DNA of 64,000 nucleotides, from positions 62,001-126,000 of the forward strand of contig JBGVIT010000006.1 of NCBI GenBank assembly GCA_045128915.1, in the 5' to 3' direction. The notes under the pieces were generated by a model. It had not been told where the DNA came from. It worked only from the letters and a program-made list of their open reading frames with translations, and made no database searches. Numbering within the stretch: position 1 is the stretch's first letter; every line of letters starts with the position of its first letter. This DNA is from RGIG9115 sp045128915 (lineage in GTDB: Bacteria > Bacillota > Clostridia > UBA1381). Made by a program: the position numbers and the translations under genes. Below are positions 60,878 to 64,000 of the stretch, one piece after another.

Positions 60878-62242
60878 ATGCAAATTTTTGAATACCCATA
60901 TGTAATCATAACTATTCTTGTGATGTGTTTTCTCGCTATGGGCATAATAGGTCTGTATTTTACCACAAAATCCGTAAAAACAGCAAACGGAACGGTAGAA
61001 AAAAGCTTTTGTGGTATCGCTAAAATAAAAAGCGATTTCGAAAAAGCAGGAGAAACACGAAAAAAACGTTGTATCGTATATATTTCCGTATCTCTTGACA
61101 ACATGAAAAGATTGTACTCAGAGTCAAAGGCTGCAAGAATGTATGAACAAATCAAAAAAATTCTTCTAAGCCATTTAGGTCTTAGCATTAATGGTGAAAT
61201 TTCCGTTTACGGAAAAAATAATTTTGTTGCGTTAAACAATTTGGACTCTGATGAAATAACCAAGTGCTTCGACAGATGTTTAGATGAAATCAATAAAATA
61301 TTTGTAAATCATGGTGCGGTAAATATTGTTCGTGTAAATTTCGGATACCACTGTACCAGCTCAACAGAGGTTTCATTCAAAACTGCCCTTGAAAGAGCAA
61401 AGCAGGCGTGCAGTATGGCAGAATCAGAGAAAATCTTATACTGCCAATGGGACAGCTCTAACGGAAAAGAATTTGAGAGAAAAATCAAAATGGAAAACAA
61501 CATACAAAGCGAAATCGAGAACAATAGATTTTTCCTTGAATATCAGCCTATTCTGGATGCAAAAACCAATAAAATCATGGGCGCAGAAGTGCTGTCAAGG
61601 CTCAATTCTCCTACAGACGGAGTTTTGTCACCGCGTATGTTTTTATCAGCCGTAAATAACGTGGGACTCAATGAAAAGTTTGATTGTTATATATTTGAAA
61701 AAAACTGCAAATGGATTTCAAACGACAAAGTCAATCGTGGGAAATACGTATATACGATTAATTTTTCGCGTTCCACCCTTTGTGACGAAAGCTTTGCAGA
61801 TAATATAATCGGCATTGTAGAAAAATACGGATGTGACTATTCAGCTATAGCAGTTGAAATTCTTGAGGATAAAAATCTGAATGAAAAAGAAAAATCGACG
61901 CTTACAAAAAACATGACACGTTTAAAAGAAAAAGGTGTGCTGATTCTTCTTGATGATTTCGGCAAGGGCTATACGGGGTTTGGTGACTTGGCAGATTTTG
62001 ATATAAGCATTGTAAAAGTTGATAAAGCCATAACTCAAAATGCAACAAATCAGACGGGATTTGTAATCCTTAAAAACATCATACAAACTGCACATGATTT
62101 AGGCTTTAAAACTTTATGTGAGGGCATAGAAACGGAAGAACATAAGAATATAGTAGTAAATGCCGGCTGTGATTTGCTTCAGGGATATTATTTTTATAGA
62201 CCTATGCCTGTTGCGCAGCTTGAAGCTTTATTTGAAAATTGA
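60878..62242 (+). CDS. Membrane-anchored degenerate GGDEF plus EAL domain protein
   Basis: A 454-residue protein with an N-terminal TM at about 8-30 (IITILVMCFLAMGIIGLYF), a GGDEF-fold domain at about 50-205 whose signature reads YGKNNF (111-116) so it is not expected to be a cyclase, and an EAL domain at about 220-450. Catalytic EAL elements are kept: EVLSR (E237), INFSRSTL (Asn), VEILED, DDFGKGYTGF (D359, D360), KVDKAIT (Lys) and CEGIETEE (E415). It is therefore a probable c-di-GMP phosphodiesterase at the membrane. It lies among glycosyltransferase genes and four bases after one of them, so it is part of the cluster. Confidence 0.88.
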   Translation: MQIFEYPYVIITILVMCFLAMGIIGLYFTTKSVKTANGTVEKSFCGIAKIKSDFEKAGETRKKRCIVYISVSLDNMKRLYSESKAARMYEQIKKILLSHLGLSINGEISVYGKNNFVALNNLDSDEITKCFDRCLDEINKIFVNHGAVNIVRVNFGYHCTSSTEVSFKTALERAKQACSMAESEKILYCQWDSSNGKEFERKIKMENNIQSEIENNRFFLEYQPILDAKTNKIMGAEVLSRLNSPTDGVLSPRMFLSAVNNVGLNEKFDCYIFEKNCKWISNDKVNRGKYVYTINFSRSTLCDESFADNIIGIVEKYGCDYSAIAVEILEDKNLNEKEKSTLTKNMTRLKEKGVLILLDDFGKGYTGFGDLADFDISIVKVDKAITQNATNQTGFVILKNIIQTAHDLGFKTLCEGIETEEHKNIVVNAGCDLLQGYYFYRPMPVAQLEALFEN

Positions 62243-62256
62243 TTGGGTGATTGTTT

Positions 62257-63192
62257 ATGTTATCAGTAATTATTCCTGCGTATAACGAAGAAAAGTGCAT
62301 CAGAAGCGCATATGATACAGTTCATTCTTTGCTTTGTAAAGCAAATATAGAAAATGAATTCATATTTGTGGATGACGGCTCTTCTGACGGCACATACAGC
62401 ATAATAAATGAGATTTCTTTAACAGAGGAAAACATTGTAGGGCTTCACTTTTCAAGAAATTTCGGAAAGGAAGCATCTATATCCGCAGGTCTTGCTGCTG
62501 CAAACGGGAAATGTGCAGTAGTTATTGACTGCGACCTTCAGCATCCGCCTGAAAAGATTATTGAAATGTATCGCTTGTGGGAACAAGGCTATGAAATAGT
62601 TGAGGGAATTAAAAGAGAGCGCGGTCAGGAAAAGAAGATGTACAGTATTGGAGCAAAGTTTTTTTATTCTCTCATCAGCCGAATGGCAGGGTTTGATATG
62701 TCCAACTCATCGGATTTTAAACTTCTTGACAGAAAGGTTATTGATGTAATCAATAAAATGCCCGAAAAAGGATTTTTCCGAGCTATTTCATATTGGGTTG
62801 GATATAAGAAAGCAACTGTTGAGTTTGACGTTCAGGAACGTGTTGACGGTGAATCAAAATGGTCAACATTCGGACTTATAAAATATGCACTATCCAACAT
62901 TTCATCATACTCTACTGCGCCGATGCAGACGGTAACGGTTCTTGGTGTTGTGATGCTTATTATATCGGTCATATTCGGAGTGTGGGCGCTTATTGATAAG
63001 ATAGTCGGCAGAGCCATTGAAGGTATGACAACGGTTATAATTATAACAATTTTTATCGGTAGTATAATTATGATAAGTCTTGGCATTATAGGCTATTACA
63101 TAGCTCGTATTTATGAGGAAATTAAGGGCAGGCCGAAGTACATAATATCTTCGACTACCAAAAGTAACAAGAATAACAAAATAGCAGTTTAA
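62257..63192 (+). CDS. Polyprenyl-phosphate glycosyltransferase (GtrB/DPM1-like GT2)
   Basis: A 311-residue GT2 enzyme with two C-terminal membrane helices (about 225-250 and 262-290). LSVIIPAYNEEKCIRSAYDT, FIFVDDGSSDGTYSII, HFSRNFGKEASISAGL and VVIDCDLQHPPEKIIEM match the GtrB/DpgS group. QERVDGESKWSTFGLIKYAL is the usual block before the helices. It makes undecaprenyl-phosphate-hexose for a membrane transferase such as the GtrII-like protein at 46.4 kb. The start at ATG 62257 follows GGGTGA. Confidence 0.92.
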   Translation: MLSVIIPAYNEEKCIRSAYDTVHSLLCKANIENEFIFVDDGSSDGTYSIINEISLTEENIVGLHFSRNFGKEASISAGLAAANGKCAVVIDCDLQHPPEKIIEMYRLWEQGYEIVEGIKRERGQEKKMYSIGAKFFYSLISRMAGFDMSNSSDFKLLDRKVIDVINKMPEKGFFRAISYWVGYKKATVEFDVQERVDGESKWSTFGLIKYALSNISSYSTAPMQTVTVLGVVMLIISVIFGVWALIDKIVGRAIEGMTTVIIITIFIGSIIMISLGIIGYYIARIYEEIKGRPKYIISSTTKSNKNNKIAV

Positions 63193-63216
63193 TCAGAATT
63201 TGGAAGGAATGTTTTT

Positions 63217-64000
63217 ATGAATATAGGAGAAGTTCTTAAGCAAAGAAAGAATACTTTGTCTTTTGAAGTATTTCCGCCAAAGGCAGGCACAGATGTAGAG
63301 CCAATCAGGAAGGCGGTGGGTGAAATAGCACGGCTTAAGCCTGATTTTATGAGTGTTACATACGGAGCGGGAGGCGGTAATTCAAAAAATACTCTCGACA
63401 TTGCAAAAGACGTTCAGGCTCAGGGAGTAACAGCGCTTGCACATTTGACGTGTATAGGTGCAACTAAAGAAACCATAAAGGAACGCCTTGAAGCGTTTAG
63501 GGCGGCAGGTATTGAAAATGTTCTTGCTTTAAGGGGAGACAGGCCAAAGGATGCTGAAAACTTTACGCCGGGAGAATTCATGTACGCTTCCGAGCTTGTG
63601 GAAGAAATACGTGACTTCGGCGGATTTTCAATAGGTGCAGCGTGCTATCCTGAAGGTCATACGGAGAGCGTAAGTCGTGCCAAAGACCTTGAAAATCTTA
63701 AGATTAAGGTTGAAAATGGTTGCTCATTTCTTACAACCCAGATGTTTTTTGACAATAGCGCACTTTACAGCTTTTTATACAGAATGTCCGAAAAGAATAT
63801 AGATATTCCCGTAGTAGCGGGTGTAATGCCTGTTACAAACGGCAAACAGATTGCAAGAATTTGCGAGCTTTCAGGCACAAGCCTGCCACAGCCGTTCAGA
63901 ATGATTGCAGACAAATATGGTGACAATCCGCAGGCTATGAAGCAGGCAGGAATAGCGTATGCAACCCAGCAGATAATTGACCTTTTTGCAAACGGAATTC
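63217..64000 (+). CDS. metF: Methylenetetrahydrofolate reductase, N-terminal part
   Basis: The frame opens at ATG 63217 after GGAAGGAATG and runs off the window with no stop, giving 261 codons. TLSFEVFPPKAGTD, FMSVTYGAGGGNSKNTLDIA, ALAHLTCIGATKETI, VLALRGDRPKDAENF, GAACYPEGHTES and FLTTQMFFDNSALYSF are the MetF barrel signatures, with FAD-contacting and NAD(P)H-side residues in order. It reduces methylene-THF to methyl-THF for MetH, encoded 44 kb upstream. It lies 24 bp after the last glycosyltransferase with no visible terminator between them. Confidence 0.95.
   Translation, partial: MNIGEVLKQRKNTLSFEVFPPKAGTDVEPIRKAVGEIARLKPDFMSVTYGAGGGNSKNTLDIAKDVQAQGVTALAHLTCIGATKETIKERLEAFRAAGIENVLALRGDRPKDAENFTPGEFMYASELVEEIRDFGGFSIGAACYPEGHTESVSRAKDLENLKIKVENGCSFLTTQMFFDNSALYSFLYRMSEKNIDIPVVAGVMPVTNGKQIARICELSGTSLPQPFRMIADKYGDNPQAMKQAGIAYATQQIIDLFANGI

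Overview
The window is a low-to-medium GC chromosomal segment from a Gram-positive anaerobe of the class Clostridia. The relatives suggested are gut or rumen Oscillospirales/Eubacteriales; this is inferred from gene content, not from a marker search. Supporting features are AddAB instead of RecBCD, GatCAB with an AspRS-like gene, a ferredoxin-dependent 2-oxoacid oxidoreductase, TagO/MnaA/TagA wall-polymer genes, MgtE, VanW, consensus sigma-A promoters (often with an extended -10 TG) and strong Shine-Dalgarno sites. Both ends are cut: an aminotransferase C-terminus at the left and the start of metF at the right.

Region 1 (1-10.4 kb) holds housekeeping and envelope genes: trpS, tagO, wecB/mnaA, a structured leader RNA followed by mgtE, glyQS, a DUF2461 gene, a convergent mntP, a small cysteine-rich protein, a PHP-type (CpsB) phosphatase, ksgA and an XRE regulator. 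Region 2 (10.4-23 kb) holds addB-addA-metH in overlapping reading order, then glmS and an NSS-family Na+ symporter. Region 3 (23-30 kb) is a branched-chain amino-acid module. An Ile-rich leader peptide with an antiterminator/terminator pair precedes ilvE, then come a P-loop ATPase, a four-subunit 2-oxoacid:ferredoxin oxidoreductase, an XRE-cupin regulator and an acyl-CoA synthetase. Region 4 (30-36.4 kb, minus strand) is parE-parC-citrate synthase-tagA. Region 5 (36.6-43.4 kb) is a cysteine-cluster protein, a VanW protein and gatC-gatA-gatB, followed by a class II aaRS-like gene whose motif 2 is damaged.

Region 6 (43.5-44.2 kb) has a tRNA-Leu(GAG), a hairpin-rich palindromic element and duplicated terminators. 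Region 7 (44.2-63.2 kb) is a Wzx/Wzy-type exopolysaccharide cluster driven by a strong promoter. It contains a flippase, a priming phosphosugar transferase, seven or more glycosyltransferases, a polymerase/ligase and a YdjC deacetylase. Its unusual members are a membrane metallophosphoesterase with a DnaA-domain-I-like head, a pair of related Wzz-like membrane proteins (one carrying a degenerate GGDEF domain), and a membrane degenerate-GGDEF/intact-EAL protein.

The most interesting points are: (i) the c-di-GMP-type domains built into the polysaccharide machinery; (ii) the AspRS/AsnRS-like pseudo-synthetase in the gatCAB operon; (iii) the ribosome-mediated attenuator on ilvE, which argues that the oxidoreductase/ligase module works toward branched-chain amino-acid synthesis; and (iv) the three-way-junction leader in front of mgtE, which I do not recognise as a known magnesium riboswitch.
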